Below, one piece after another: positions 19,422-28,489 of a DNA stretch of 64,000 nucleotides (position 1 is the first letter of the stretch; every line of letters starts with the position of its first letter). The stretch lies in contig KN805375.1 of the NCBI GenBank assembly GCA_000818945.1, forward strand, positions 9,788-73,787. Direction: 5' to 3'. This DNA is from Schizochytrium sp. CCTCC M209059. Lineage: Eukaryota > Sar > Bigyra > Thraustochytrida > Thraustochytriidae. The notes under the pieces were generated by a model that was not told where the DNA came from, did no database searches, and saw only the letters and a program-made list of their open reading frames with translations. The translations under genes and the position numbers were made by a program.

Positions 19422-20747
19422 GAACAGGGCCAAGAGCAGCAATACTCGCGGCGAGATGACCTCTGGGCCAAGCGGCTGCTGGTGAACCAGCGGCAGTACT
19501 TCTTTGACGTGCGCGAAAACAACCGAGGCAAGTACCTCAAGCTCACAGAAGTTAGCGCCAACCGGATGCGAATCACCGTGCTCGTCACCCCACGCGTCTT
19601 TCGCACCCTTCGATCTCTCTTGCAGGCCGCAATCCAGGGCAACTTTGACGAGGCGACAGAAGATGCCCGCGGCGTCATGGCCACGCGATACGAGGACGTG
19701 GGCTCGAAAAAGTATTACATCGACATTATTCACAACAAGCAGCGCGGACGCTTCATCAAAATCGCCGAGTCCCAGGCATCCCGAGGGAGATCGGTTGTCG
19801 TACTGCCCGAGGCCGCCTGGCTTCAAACCAAGCGCATCTTTGACGAACTCGTCGACAATGTCCCAGATTTTGGCGATGCGCCTGCGGTGATCACGGTCGC
19901 AGGCTCTGCAGCCTCAGCAACCAAGACCACTGCTCCTCCCGCTGCAACTGCTGCAACTACCGCCGCCCCATCGTCACCCTCTCCTTCCGTCTCGGCCTCG
20001 GCTTCGTCGATGCCGTCGTCTTCCCCCACGCCGTCGGCTGCATCTCCGGCCGCAAGCAACGCCGCGTCGCCCGCGCGCGAGCCCGTGGAGGGCACCGCCC
20101 AGGAGCGCCAAGGCAAGCACAACCACGGTGCACGATCAGGTAGCAAGGCTGACGCTGCGGCCGGAGCCTCTTCATCAAGCCAGCCTCCCGGCGCCAAGGG
20201 TGGCGCTGACGCCTCGACAGGGAATACCGGCAATGCGCGCAAGACAGTGATCGCCTCGCGCAGCATTCAAGTCGACTACCGCCGTTTTTTCGTAGACCTC
20301 TTGGAGAACGACTACGGTCGCACGCTGAAAATCGCTCAACTGAAAAAGCAAAAATTCCGCAGGGAGACCGTCATGCTGCCGCACGACCTTTTGCCGCCGC
20401 TCATTGATCTCATTGCTGCCATCGAAGACGGTGAAACCGATCCCCAAGTGCCCTCCTTGGAGACAATGATGGCGACCCACGCCTCCTCATCGTCTTCGCG
20501 AGCTGACGGCGACAACCAGGCCAGCAACGCCCGCAAACCGCAGACCCTCATCGGTCGATCCTTCAAGTCTCGCAACCGCAAGCTCTTCTTTCTCGACCTC
20601 ATGAGCGGCCCCCATGGTCGCTTTCTCCGCATCACAGAGTCCACGCAAACACGTCGCACCTCGGTAGCCTTTCCGGATGTTTGCCTCGCCGCTCTGCGTC
20701 AGGTTCTCGAGGAATTCACGGCGCCGGACTTTGCGCCTTCCTCATGA
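19152..20747 (+). CDS. Pur-alpha-type nucleic-acid-binding protein with four PUR repeats
   Basis: A 531-residue protein with four PUR repeats at about 100-162, 178-236, 366-427 and 466-522. Each shows the signature strand pair ending in a GR(F/T)LKI-like motif: RGKYLKLTEV, RGRFIKIAES, YGRTLKIAQL, HGRFLRITES, preceded by a (Y/F)F(L/V/I)D segment. PUR proteins bind purine-rich single-stranded DNA and RNA. Animal and plant members normally have three repeats; I-II fold together and III dimerises. Here I-II and III-IV could form two complete domains in one chain. The N-terminal 95 residues are acidic and Ala-rich with a 13-Gln run (about 78-90); a Ser/Ala/Pro/Thr linker separates the two pairs. 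The start follows a CCG tract. HAUS3-like gene lies 177 bp downstream on the same strand. Confidence 0.9.
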
Positions 20748-20924
20748 CCGCGCAACAAACCCCAATCCCCGTTGCACCAAACTCGTTCATTATCGATTGT
20801 CGCCGCCTGTTTTCTTGATAGTTTCATCATCTTGTTGCCCCGCCGCCTGCGCGCCTCCGACGTCTGTCTTGTCACTCTCTGGCAGTGCTTGTATATTTCG
20901 TTCCCCCTTTTAGGCGCGACGACG

Positions 20925-22589
20925 ATGGAACCTGACCTCACTCCAAAAACCGTCGCCGCCGACCCTCTCCCTGCAAAAGCGCAAAAGGACGAGTTGAACT
21001 CTAAAACCACGCGCGCACGCGCGCTTAGCGCTGCGTACATAGCGTACCCAACACGGGACGCACGCACGATGAGCGCGGCAGTGTCAGCAGAGGCGCTCGT
21101 CGCCAAGCTGCGCGCGCTAGGGCTGCGCCCTGGGGTTACCGGCAGCGACGAACATGAGCAAGACCAGGGCATGCCCGACCTCGAGGCCGCCGACCTGCGC
21201 TTTTGGACAGACAACGCGCAGCGACCAGTGGCTGGCTTCGTGCACTGGATTTGCCACGCACTCGGGCCTGAACATTCCCTAGTCAGGAGTCTCACGTTGC
21301 AAGAACGCAAAGCGTTACGCCAGGCACGCGACGACGGGGTCCAGCTATTGGCCGGCCGAGAGCTCGACCTCGCCCTCGCAAGTCTCCACAATCAAGACGG
21401 TCAGCCAAACGCGTCGCAACACATCAACAAAAGGCAACATACCACGGCATCCGAGCTCGCGCGCCTGCGCAAACGAAAAAAGGTCATTGAGGGCCTTCTT
21501 GCCGAGAAACGACGCCTCAGGGCTGCGGCGGATGAACGCGCCTCACTTGCACGCCAGCGGCGCGCGCGAGCAGCCAGTCAACTTGAAGCATCAAATTGTG
21601 CCATCAACGATGCCCTCAAAGATCTGGCTCGACAGTCTCGCGCTGCCTTGCAAGACCTGCGAGGCGCCGAGCATGGTTCGCATCTCTGGCAGGCCTTCAA
21701 CCAGGCACAACGGCGTCCCGAACTTCACGACGTCTTAAATCCCGCCGTTCTTGCTACATCCGTCGCTGCGCGTGCCATAGAACTTTCACGCCAGGCTTCG
21801 GGCGGTGACGATGATGTCGAGGCCAAACGCACCTTTGCGACAACCTTTGCAAAGGCCAAATATGCAGAAACTCTGGAGCATATTGAAATTGCATCTCTGC
21901 GCGCCCAAATTGCTGTGGCCGCGGCGTCTGCTCCGTCCAGCTTCCCAGACCCGCAAGAGGCCTCGCCAGAGGCCCTTGCCAAGATTCTCACGCAGATTCG
22001 TGGCGTGTCCATGCTGCTTGGAAAAGCTACAGCAGACGCACAGGTCGGCGCCCGTTCCAAGGATCCCGAGACCATCAATGCTTGTGTTTCAGGCACAAAG
22101 GCATGTTTCCGCGTCCTCGAGGCTCTGAATGACTCCTTGCATTGTCTGCAACGAGGTCTTGACGCCGAACGCAAACATCTTGGCCAAAAAGCAAGCGCTC
22201 TGCAGACGGCTCTCCAGCTCACGCGCGCCCTCGCGACGGATGATGTGCCGGCCTCGGTGAAACAGCTGCATCGCGCTCCTCGAGGAGTGCAAGTTGCACA
22301 CAAGCCTACACCAGAGTCTGCTACTCGAAAGATGGACGTCGAGCTTCCTGCAGAATTGTCCAACATGCTCGAGCGCGTCGAACGCGAAACGCAACAGCTT
22401 TGTGCACACGAAGGTGACATTGCCAAATTGGCAAATGCGCTGGCAGCTCGCCTTGTCGACATTGATCGCGAAAGCGAAAAGGTGCAAATGGATGCCGTGC
22501 AGGTACGCCAACGACTTGCGGCACTTCACGCTGCACCAATGCCGCCTGATCGCGACGCATGGATCGCAAATCAGTTGTTGTCTCGGTAA
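20925..22589 (+). CDS. HAUS3: HAUS augmin-like complex subunit 3 homolog
   Basis: A 554-residue, mostly coiled-coil protein. Augmin recruits gamma-tubulin ring complexes to existing spindle microtubules for branching nucleation. From about residue 49 (MSAAVSAEALVAKLRALG) the order matches the HAUS3 N-terminus: a short helix, an acidic patch, then GFVHWICHALGPEHSLV, SLQERKALRQARDDG and LLAGRELDLALASL, which parallel the WFC...LSERELEAF...ILEGAALDEAL pattern of animal HAUS3. The remainder is long heptad helix rich in Ala, Leu, Arg and Glu. Human HAUS3 is about 600 residues. The ATG at 20925 has A at -3 and G at +4; an ATG at 21069 would start exactly where similarity begins (506 residues) and is a real alternative. 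Confidence 0.7.
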   Translation: MEPDLTPKTVAADPLPAKAQKDELNSKTTRARALSAAYIAYPTRDARTMSAAVSAEALVAKLRALGLRPGVTGSDEHEQDQGMPDLEAADLRFWTDNAQRPVAGFVHWICHALGPEHSLVRSLTLQERKALRQARDDGVQLLAGRELDLALASLHNQDGQPNASQHINKRQHTTASELARLRKRKKVIEGLLAEKRRLRAAADERASLARQRRARAASQLEASNCAINDALKDLARQSRAALQDLRGAEHGSHLWQAFNQAQRRPELHDVLNPAVLATSVAARAIELSRQASGGDDDVEAKRTFATTFAKAKYAETLEHIEIASLRAQIAVAAASAPSSFPDPQEASPEALAKILTQIRGVSMLLGKATADAQVGARSKDPETINACVSGTKACFRVLEALNDSLHCLQRGLDAERKHLGQKASALQTALQLTRALATDDVPASVKQLHRAPRGVQVAHKPTPESATRKMDVELPAELSNMLERVERETQQLCAHEGDIAKLANALAARLVDIDRESEKVQMDAVQVRQRLAALHAAPMPPDRDAWIANQLLSR

Positions 22590-23001
22590 AAAAGGAGCCT
22601 ACTTGCTTGCAATGCCTACATCGCAAAGCGATTCACTTGTTGTCATGGTCGGGAGCGACAGTATCGATGAACGAAACACGATGTCAGTTTCCAAAGCAAT
22701 CAAGCTGCCATTGTAATCTCTTTGTGTTCGAGGCTCGCAACGATTAAATATGAAGAATTGTACACTTTAACATTTACTTTCAGCATCTGTCCTGCTGTTC
22801 GGAGAGATTGTGACAACAAACATTAACCAACTTGTACATCGAATCCAATTTCAAATATGAGAAGAAAAGAGAAGAAAAGAGAAAAGAAAAGGAAATGATG
22901 CACGTGAAAGAAGCTCGTTACACATGCACACAAAGAGACACAAAGGAAACGTCGCGGATTGCTTGCTAAAGAGAAAAAGAAAATTCAGGGTTGTTGATTG
23001 T
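22590..23001. other. Convergent intergenic gap
   Basis: 3' flanks of the HAUS3-like and ATP synthase genes. AT-richer than the coding sequence. It includes a GAAAA-type purine run near 22860-22892. No gene seen. Confidence 0.5.
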
Positions 23002-23511
23002 CTACTTGGCGTCCTTAAAGTACTCCTCCTTCGCGATCTCCTCCTGGATCTCCTTGGCGGTGGCCGGGTTGGCCTTGAAGACCTCATCGATGGTGGTGTC
23101 CTCGGTGATCACGTTGGCCTCAAGCTTGGAGAGCATCTCCTCGAGCTCCGAAAGGCGGGCCTTTGACTTCTCCATCTCGGAGGAAGCGTCCTCGGCGACC
23201 TTGTTGAGGGTCGACTCGATTTCGCTCTTCATCTTGTCCTCGTAGGCGGGGAACGAGACGGCGTTGTACTCCTTCTCGATCTCGTCAACAAGCTTAGCGT
23301 TGACGGTGAGGTTCTTCTTGTAGTAGTCCCAGTCAATAGGCTCCACGGGCTTGCTAGCTGCCACGGCCTGCTTCTTGTAGTCCTCAAAGAGCGAGCGGAG
23401 CTGCGCGAGCTCGGCACGCGCCGAAGGGGTCTGCAGCTTCTTGGCCATGGCGGCAAAGTCGAAGCTGCGCGCGGCAAACTGCCGGCCCACAGTGCCCGTG
23501 CGGCTAAGCAT
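23002..23511 (-). CDS. ATP5PD: Mitochondrial ATP synthase subunit d
   Basis: A 169-residue peripheral-stalk subunit of mitochondrial F1Fo ATP synthase. The N-terminus MLSRTGTVGRQFAARSFDF is Arg/Ser/Ala-rich without acids, as expected for a matrix presequence. The FDFAAMAKKL start of the mature part, then PVEPIDWDYYKKNL (compare the AIDWAYYK of animal subunit d), LVDEIEKEYNAVSFPAYEDK and a long charged coiled coil follow the family order. Length is near the usual 160. Codons are strongly biased to C- and G-ending, consistent with high expression. Good ATG; converges on the HAUS3-like gene. Confidence 0.85.
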   Translation of the reverse strand: MLSRTGTVGRQFAARSFDFAAMAKKLQTPSARAELAQLRSLFEDYKKQAVAASKPVEPIDWDYYKKNLTVNAKLVDEIEKEYNAVSFPAYEDKMKSEIESTLNKVAEDASSEMEKSKARLSELEEMLSKLEANVITEDTTIDEVFKANPATAKEIQEEIAKEEYFKDAK

Positions 23512-23689
23512 CTTGCTGGATTGCTTTGGAACGGGTTACACCGCTGCGAATCTGTCCTGCTGCCTGTTGTGTTCAAAGTCGTTTGGAAAGAAGAGAAGCG
23601 AGTCCACATACATTTATTCACAGCACCGCATAAATTTTCAAAAACGAGACACACAAAGGTAAGCGCAAGAGGAATTGTTAGTCAACCAG

Positions 23690-23778
23690 CTCAGCTCAGA
23701 CCCTATCGGATCAGCTCAGACCTGATCAGATCAGCTCAGACCCGATCAGATCAGATCAGATCAGATCAGATACGATCA
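23690..23778. repeat. GATCA/GCTCA pentanucleotide repeat
   Basis: Tandem pentamers of GATCA interspersed with GCTCA and GACC(C/T), forming a higher-order pattern of about 25 bp (GATCAGATCAGCTCAGACCC) repeated about three times, then pure GATCA. Confidence 0.9.
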
Positions 23779-24203
23779 TCCGCGATTTACACTATTGTTT
23801 TCCCAGGCCTCCTCTCTAAAACCTCGAGAAGTGCTCTCCATGCTTGACGCCATCCAAAGCCCCCCCCCCTCCCCCCAGCCTCAGTCCTTCTCCTACGCCT
23901 CCGCGCACACAGTCCCCGCTCGCCCTACGCGCCGCGCTCGCGGGTTGTCACGGCACACAGCGAGCCTTCGTCATTCCATCATTCCATCCATCCGAAGGCG
24001 TTCTTCCTCCGCCTCCTTTGCCCGCCTCGCCGCGGCCGGTCCTCCCGCGCCGGTCCTCCCGCGCCGCGACCGCGTCCCGCGTGGCGCCTCCCCGGGCGGC
24101 CTCGCGCGCGCGCGCTTTGCGCTCGCACGCACGTACCGTGGTCGATCGATTGGAGTCTATTCTTCATTCATCCGCTCCTCCTATTTGCCCCGGCAGGCCG
24201 CCA

Positions 24204-24288
24204 TAACGCACTTGCCCCGCGCTTAGTGCACTTGCCGCCGCGCTTAGCGCACTTGCCGCCCCGCCATAGCCCACTTGCCGCCCGCGCC
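24204..24288 (+). repeat. Four 20-22-bp tandem repeats in the MSH3 upstream region
   Basis: Units starting TAACGCACTTGCC, TAGTGCACTTGCC, TAGCGCACTTGCC and TAGCCCACTTGCC at 24204, 24224, 24245 and 24267. The core CACTTGCCGCC is nearly invariant while spacer length varies by 1-2 bases, which looks more like a repeated binding site than slippage. Confidence 0.85.
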
Positions 24289-24688
24289 CCGCCCTCGCGC
24301 GCAGCCAGCCGCAGACGCACTGCTGGGTGCAGCTGCGCAGGTTAGGGTTGGATTAGGTTTGTCCGGCCGCCGGAGAAGGGCTGGAAGGGCGGGAACGGCT
24401 AGAAGCTTTAGGAGAACAGGAACGGCTGGAAGGAAGGAGGGCCGCCGGCCGGCACAACAGAGTAGAAAGCGAGAGAAAGGAGCGCGGGGCGCGCACGAGA
24501 GCGGAGAGCGCTGACGCAGACGAGGCGAGGACAGGAGAGGACGCGGAGGGGAGAACAGAGGACTGGGGAAGAAGGCGAAAAGCTTGCTAGGATCTTTTGA
24601 TCAAGGTCTATCGGAAAGAAGGCACCACGTGCAAGCCGTGAAAACCTCACTCTCTCGAGGTGGTTAGCCATTTGGGCTTGCGTGCATC

Positions 24689-27600
24689 ATGTCCTCGGAC
24701 AATGACGACAAGACCGGCACAGAGAAGCGAACTGGGAAAAAACGGGCACTCTCCAGTAACGCGCAGACACCCAAGTCCAAAAAGCGCCCTGCTCCAAAAG
24801 TCGGAAGAGGACAGCAAGTTCTGTCCAAGTACTTTGGAGGCCCCAAGGAACCATCCAAGACAGCCATCGTCCCCAATAAACCGTCCTCAACGAACCTGCC
24901 AAATCTCGAAAAGGATCAAGATACAGACCTCAAAAATGTTCAGGATACAAACCTTAAACAGGAGCCAGGAATTGTGAAGCCTCGAGAGAATGATGAACAA
25001 GTCCTTTCTCTTGTCTCAGACTCAGAGTCCGAACTGGAGACCGTCGAGGCCAAAGGGCATTCCTCTCGTACGCCCATACGTCAGCTCGCAAATCGCTCAC
25101 CTCAGATTCGTAAAGCGGACGGAGACCAGGCCACAACTTTGGCAGAGCGTCTCGCCGCCATTGACGCTCTCGAGGGCGAATCTGGCGATGATGTTGACGA
25201 TGATGAAGACAACGATGATGACACCAATGCGGATCCCAAGACTGCCAAACTTACCCCACTCGAGAAGCAATGGAAAGATCTCAAAGACGAGTACCCCGAT
25301 GTCCTGCTGTGCGTAGAGTGCGGCTACAAATACAGACTTTTCGACAACGATGCAAAGATCGCTGCCCAAGTGCTCAGCATTGCAGTCTTTCCTAAACGCG
25401 CATTTCTGACAGCGTCTTTTCCTGTACACCGTCTTCACGTTCACGTTCGTCGGCTCGTCGAAGCAGGCCATCTCGTGGGTATCGTCACACAAACCGAGAC
25501 CGCTGCGCTGAAAAAGCAGTCTGCCACCAAGAGCAAAATTTTCACGCGCGAGCTCACCGCATTGTATTCGCGCGCCACGCTCCTCCCTGATGCAATGCTT
25601 GACGTGGACCCGCAGCCCGCAGCGGCAGCAGGATCTTCAGCAAGAACAGACGCTGGTGCAACAAGAACGAGTTTGTTTCGTGGAGGATGGATCCGAAAAC
25701 GCGCATCCTCTTCGGCGCAAAAATCAGAACCGCCAACGGAAAACGAGGACGAAGATCAAGATGTACTCGGCAACGAGGATACACAAACTTCCGTAGATAC
25801 GACAAGTCAACTTACGGTTGATGATCTTGCAGACGACGAGGCAGAAGAACGATTTATTCTTGCCGTCTGGGAACTAGACGCTGACGCCAAGGCCCCGGTT
25901 TTAGACTTGAAACAAGGCTGGGCTCTCGGCGAACCTCTTCCTGAAGCCGCCAGTGTAACGCTCGGTGTCTTTGCGGTTGACGTCCAAAGTGGTACTCTTG
26001 TCTGCGACTCATTCCTCGATGATAGCGCGCGAACCCGACTTTGCGAGCTGCTCGAACGTTTTGACGCGTACGAGTATGTTTTGGCGGGCCCTGCAATGTC
26101 TCGTGCCACAGAAGAAGCAATTCTGCGCAAGGCGCAGCCTGCGCTTCGCAAACGGCGCATTGACCGTGTCGGCTTTGCCAATTTGGATGTCGCCGCGGAA
26201 CTCAATAAACTGTATGGAAGCAACGAGGTTATGCTCGCCAAGGCCAAGGCGCTGGATCTCGTCGCGCAATCAGCATTGGCATCTCTAAGTCGATACTTGG
26301 AGCCCTTCAAGCTTCAACGAGTGCTACAAGATATCACTTCTTCTCTTGCAGGGCCCGCTCGAGAGCAAGCCCGCATGCAACTTGATCCCAGCGCGTTGCA
26401 TGATCTTGAAATCGTTCCTGGCAAAGCCGGACCAAAGTATTCGCTCACGTACTTTGTGACGCGCCACGCGCTCACGCCAATGGGATCGCGGCTTCTCAAA
26501 CAGTGGGTCATGCAGCCCTTAGCAAACGTGCAAGAAATTCGCGCGCGACAAAGTGCGGTGGCAACACTTTCCCACTCAAGCAACAAGTTCAACCCACTCA
26601 TGTCAGCACTCCGTCAACTGAAGCGCTTCGATCTTGAGCGAGGGCTCGAGCAGGTTGTCCATGCGCGCTGCAACCCATCTACTTTCCTTCGTCTAGTCGA
26701 TCATGCCCGGGAACTCGCTAAAACCGTCGCTGCCTTGGACGGTGATGTCGAAAGCCCTTTGTTAATGCAAATACTGCGCGATGCCGAGGCAGGCCGTTTA
26801 CGCGACGCCCTCAGTACACTTTTGCGCGGCCTGAACCGCAAGAGTTGCGAGTCAAACACGATTGGGGAAATGTTCGAGGACAGGACTGCGTATCCGCGCA
26901 TCTTTGAGATCAAAGCAGAAATCGATAGTCTCGACCAGGGCTTTCGCCAAGAGCTCGCCCGCGCTCGCGAGGTTCTCAAACGCCCTGCCTTGCAATACCG
27001 AACTCTTCGAACGGGCATTTCGGCATGTCTTGAATATCTCATTGAGCTTCCCAAGGCCGAGGCTGTCCCTCGTGACTGGAACGAAGTCTCCTCAACGCAG
27101 CGTGTCTCGCGGTATACAACACCTCGCGTCGAAGACTTGCTCGACCAATTGGCACGTCGACGCGAGGAATTGGCTGCTGCAGCCAAGGCAACCTGGCGCC
27201 AGCTTCTCGAGGACTTTGCGGATCAACATCGTGCTCGTCTCCGGGGATTGGCGCGCGCTATTGCGCACGTTGATGCTTTTCATGGCCTGTCCAAAGTGGC
27301 TCAACTCCCAGGCTTTGTGTGCCCTGTGGTTGAGGAAGCTGGGCCCAACGGCGGGGCTTTCATCCATGCTCTGCGAGCGCGGCATCCGCTACTAGACTCG
27401 GCCGCCGCTGCCTCGGATAGTTGTGTTCCCAATGATATTTCCCTTGGGGATACGCCGGATGACACGATTGACATGGCGCGTGTCATCTTGGTCACGGGTC
27501 CAAACATGGGAGGCAAGTCAAGCTTTACTCGCACGGCGGCAGTTTGTGTGGTCCTCGCGCAGATTGGAGCTCATGTTCCCGCAGAGACGTGCCGCATTGG

Positions 27601-28078
27601 TGTCTTTGATGCGATCCGTGTGCGCATGGGCGTCCGCGAGGACCCCATGCAGGGCATGAGCACCTTTATGGTGGAGATGCGACAGGCCGCCTCCATTTTT
27701 AACTACGCGACCCCACGCACGCTCTGCATCTTGGACGAACTCGGACGCGGAACCTCAACGTTTGATGGCGCGGCCATTGCCGTGGCTTCACTTCGATACG
27801 TCTGCCAGACCATGCGTTCTCCTTGTCTTTTTATCACGCATTATACACAGTTGGGCGCCCTGTTGGAGGAATTCCCTCGAAGCGTCCTCGCAGCGATGCA
27901 CATGGCCTATCATGAAACGGACGATCGCAAGCTCGTCTTTTTGTACCAAGCCACACCAGGTCTTGCCTCCAACTCGTACGGACTGCACGTCGCGCAATTA
28001 GCTGGCTTGCCCGGCCGCGTATTGGACGCAGCACGTCGCGTCAAGCTTGAAAAAGCAAGAGAAAGCAATGAAAGGTAA
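24689..28078 (+). CDS. MSH3: DNA mismatch repair protein Msh3
   Basis: A 1129-residue MutS homolog that would pair with Msh2 (MutS-beta) to recognise insertion/deletion loops. Residues 42-49 (QQVLSKYF) form a PCNA-interacting box in the disordered N-terminus, as in Msh3 and Msh6. The mismatch-binding domain begins near 188 with TPLEKQWKDLKDEYPDVLL and VECGYKYRLF, diagnostic of Msh3; Msh6-type GF.E is absent. Connector and core domains follow, then the ATPase: Walker A TGPNMGGKSS (about 937), ST motif and LCILDELGRGTSTFDG (about 1011), and GLHVAQLAGLP near the end. Full length, no break, single frame. ATG at 24689 lies at the start of a normal polar N-terminal tail. Confidence 0.95.
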   Translation: MSSDNDDKTGTEKRTGKKRALSSNAQTPKSKKRPAPKVGRGQQVLSKYFGGPKEPSKTAIVPNKPSSTNLPNLEKDQDTDLKNVQDTNLKQEPGIVKPRENDEQVLSLVSDSESELETVEAKGHSSRTPIRQLANRSPQIRKADGDQATTLAERLAAIDALEGESGDDVDDDEDNDDDTNADPKTAKLTPLEKQWKDLKDEYPDVLLCVECGYKYRLFDNDAKIAAQVLSIAVFPKRAFLTASFPVHRLHVHVRRLVEAGHLVGIVTQTETAALKKQSATKSKIFTRELTALYSRATLLPDAMLDVDPQPAAAAGSSARTDAGATRTSLFRGGWIRKRASSSAQKSEPPTENEDEDQDVLGNEDTQTSVDTTSQLTVDDLADDEAEERFILAVWELDADAKAPVLDLKQGWALGEPLPEAASVTLGVFAVDVQSGTLVCDSFLDDSARTRLCELLERFDAYEYVLAGPAMSRATEEAILRKAQPALRKRRIDRVGFANLDVAAELNKLYGSNEVMLAKAKALDLVAQSALASLSRYLEPFKLQRVLQDITSSLAGPAREQARMQLDPSALHDLEIVPGKAGPKYSLTYFVTRHALTPMGSRLLKQWVMQPLANVQEIRARQSAVATLSHSSNKFNPLMSALRQLKRFDLERGLEQVVHARCNPSTFLRLVDHARELAKTVAALDGDVESPLLMQILRDAEAGRLRDALSTLLRGLNRKSCESNTIGEMFEDRTAYPRIFEIKAEIDSLDQGFRQELARAREVLKRPALQYRTLRTGISACLEYLIELPKAEAVPRDWNEVSSTQRVSRYTTPRVEDLLDQLARRREELAAAAKATWRQLLEDFADQHRARLRGLARAIAHVDAFHGLSKVAQLPGFVCPVVEEAGPNGGAFIHALRARHPLLDSAAAASDSCVPNDISLGDTPDDTIDMARVILVTGPNMGGKSSFTRTAAVCVVLAQIGAHVPAETCRIGVFDAIRVRMGVREDPMQGMSTFMVEMRQAASIFNYATPRTLCILDELGRGTSTFDGAAIAVASLRYVCQTMRSPCLFITHYTQLGALLEEFPRSVLAAMHMAYHETDDRKLVFLYQATPGLASNSYGLHVAQLAGLPGRVLDAARRVKLEKARESNER

Positions 28079-28489
28079 AGGTAAGAGAGACTCCATAGTA
28101 TACAATATCGCCGTCTCCTTTGCAAAACGCAGCTGCCGCAAAGAAGAGAACTTTTCCTTGCCAAAGTCCACAAACGATGAATTGAACTAAAGTGAAGAGT
28201 CATTTTCTTTGTTACATTGGCATACGTCCATATTTCCTTCCAAAAAAAAAGTACTTGTGCAGTACCAAGTGCATCACAAGACTCGTGTGATCACTTCGTG
28301 TACGTGGGTTGAGATCTTGTTCGCTTTCGCACAAGAGTTAGCAGCACGACCAGTATCGGTTTTCCCAAAGGTTGTTCCATACGTCCTCGGAATCGCGGTC
28401 AATGCTATAGCGCGTGTTGTTGGGTAAACCAACTCGTTAGAGAATTCGTGTTCCTTGGTTTGTTGACGCCTGGTTTTAATATACAAAAC
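28079..28489. other. Convergent intergenic gap
   Basis: 3' flanks of MSH3 and the DHHC gene; AT-rich with an A run near 28242-28250. No gene seen. Confidence 0.5.

Larger units (their letters stand above)
23512..24688. promoter_or_regulatory. Divergent intergenic region between ATP synthase d and MSH3
   Basis: About 1.2 kb with a GATCA-type repeat (23690-23778), a C run near 23860-23875, and four 20-22-bp repeats (24204-24288). A single telomere-like GTTAGGGTTGGATTAGG occurs near 24340. No gene supported. Confidence 0.5.

Noticed and set aside
24339..24358. Telomere-like GTTAGGGTTGGATTAGG
   Set aside because: A single imperfect occurrence, not an array, inside a divergent promoter gap.
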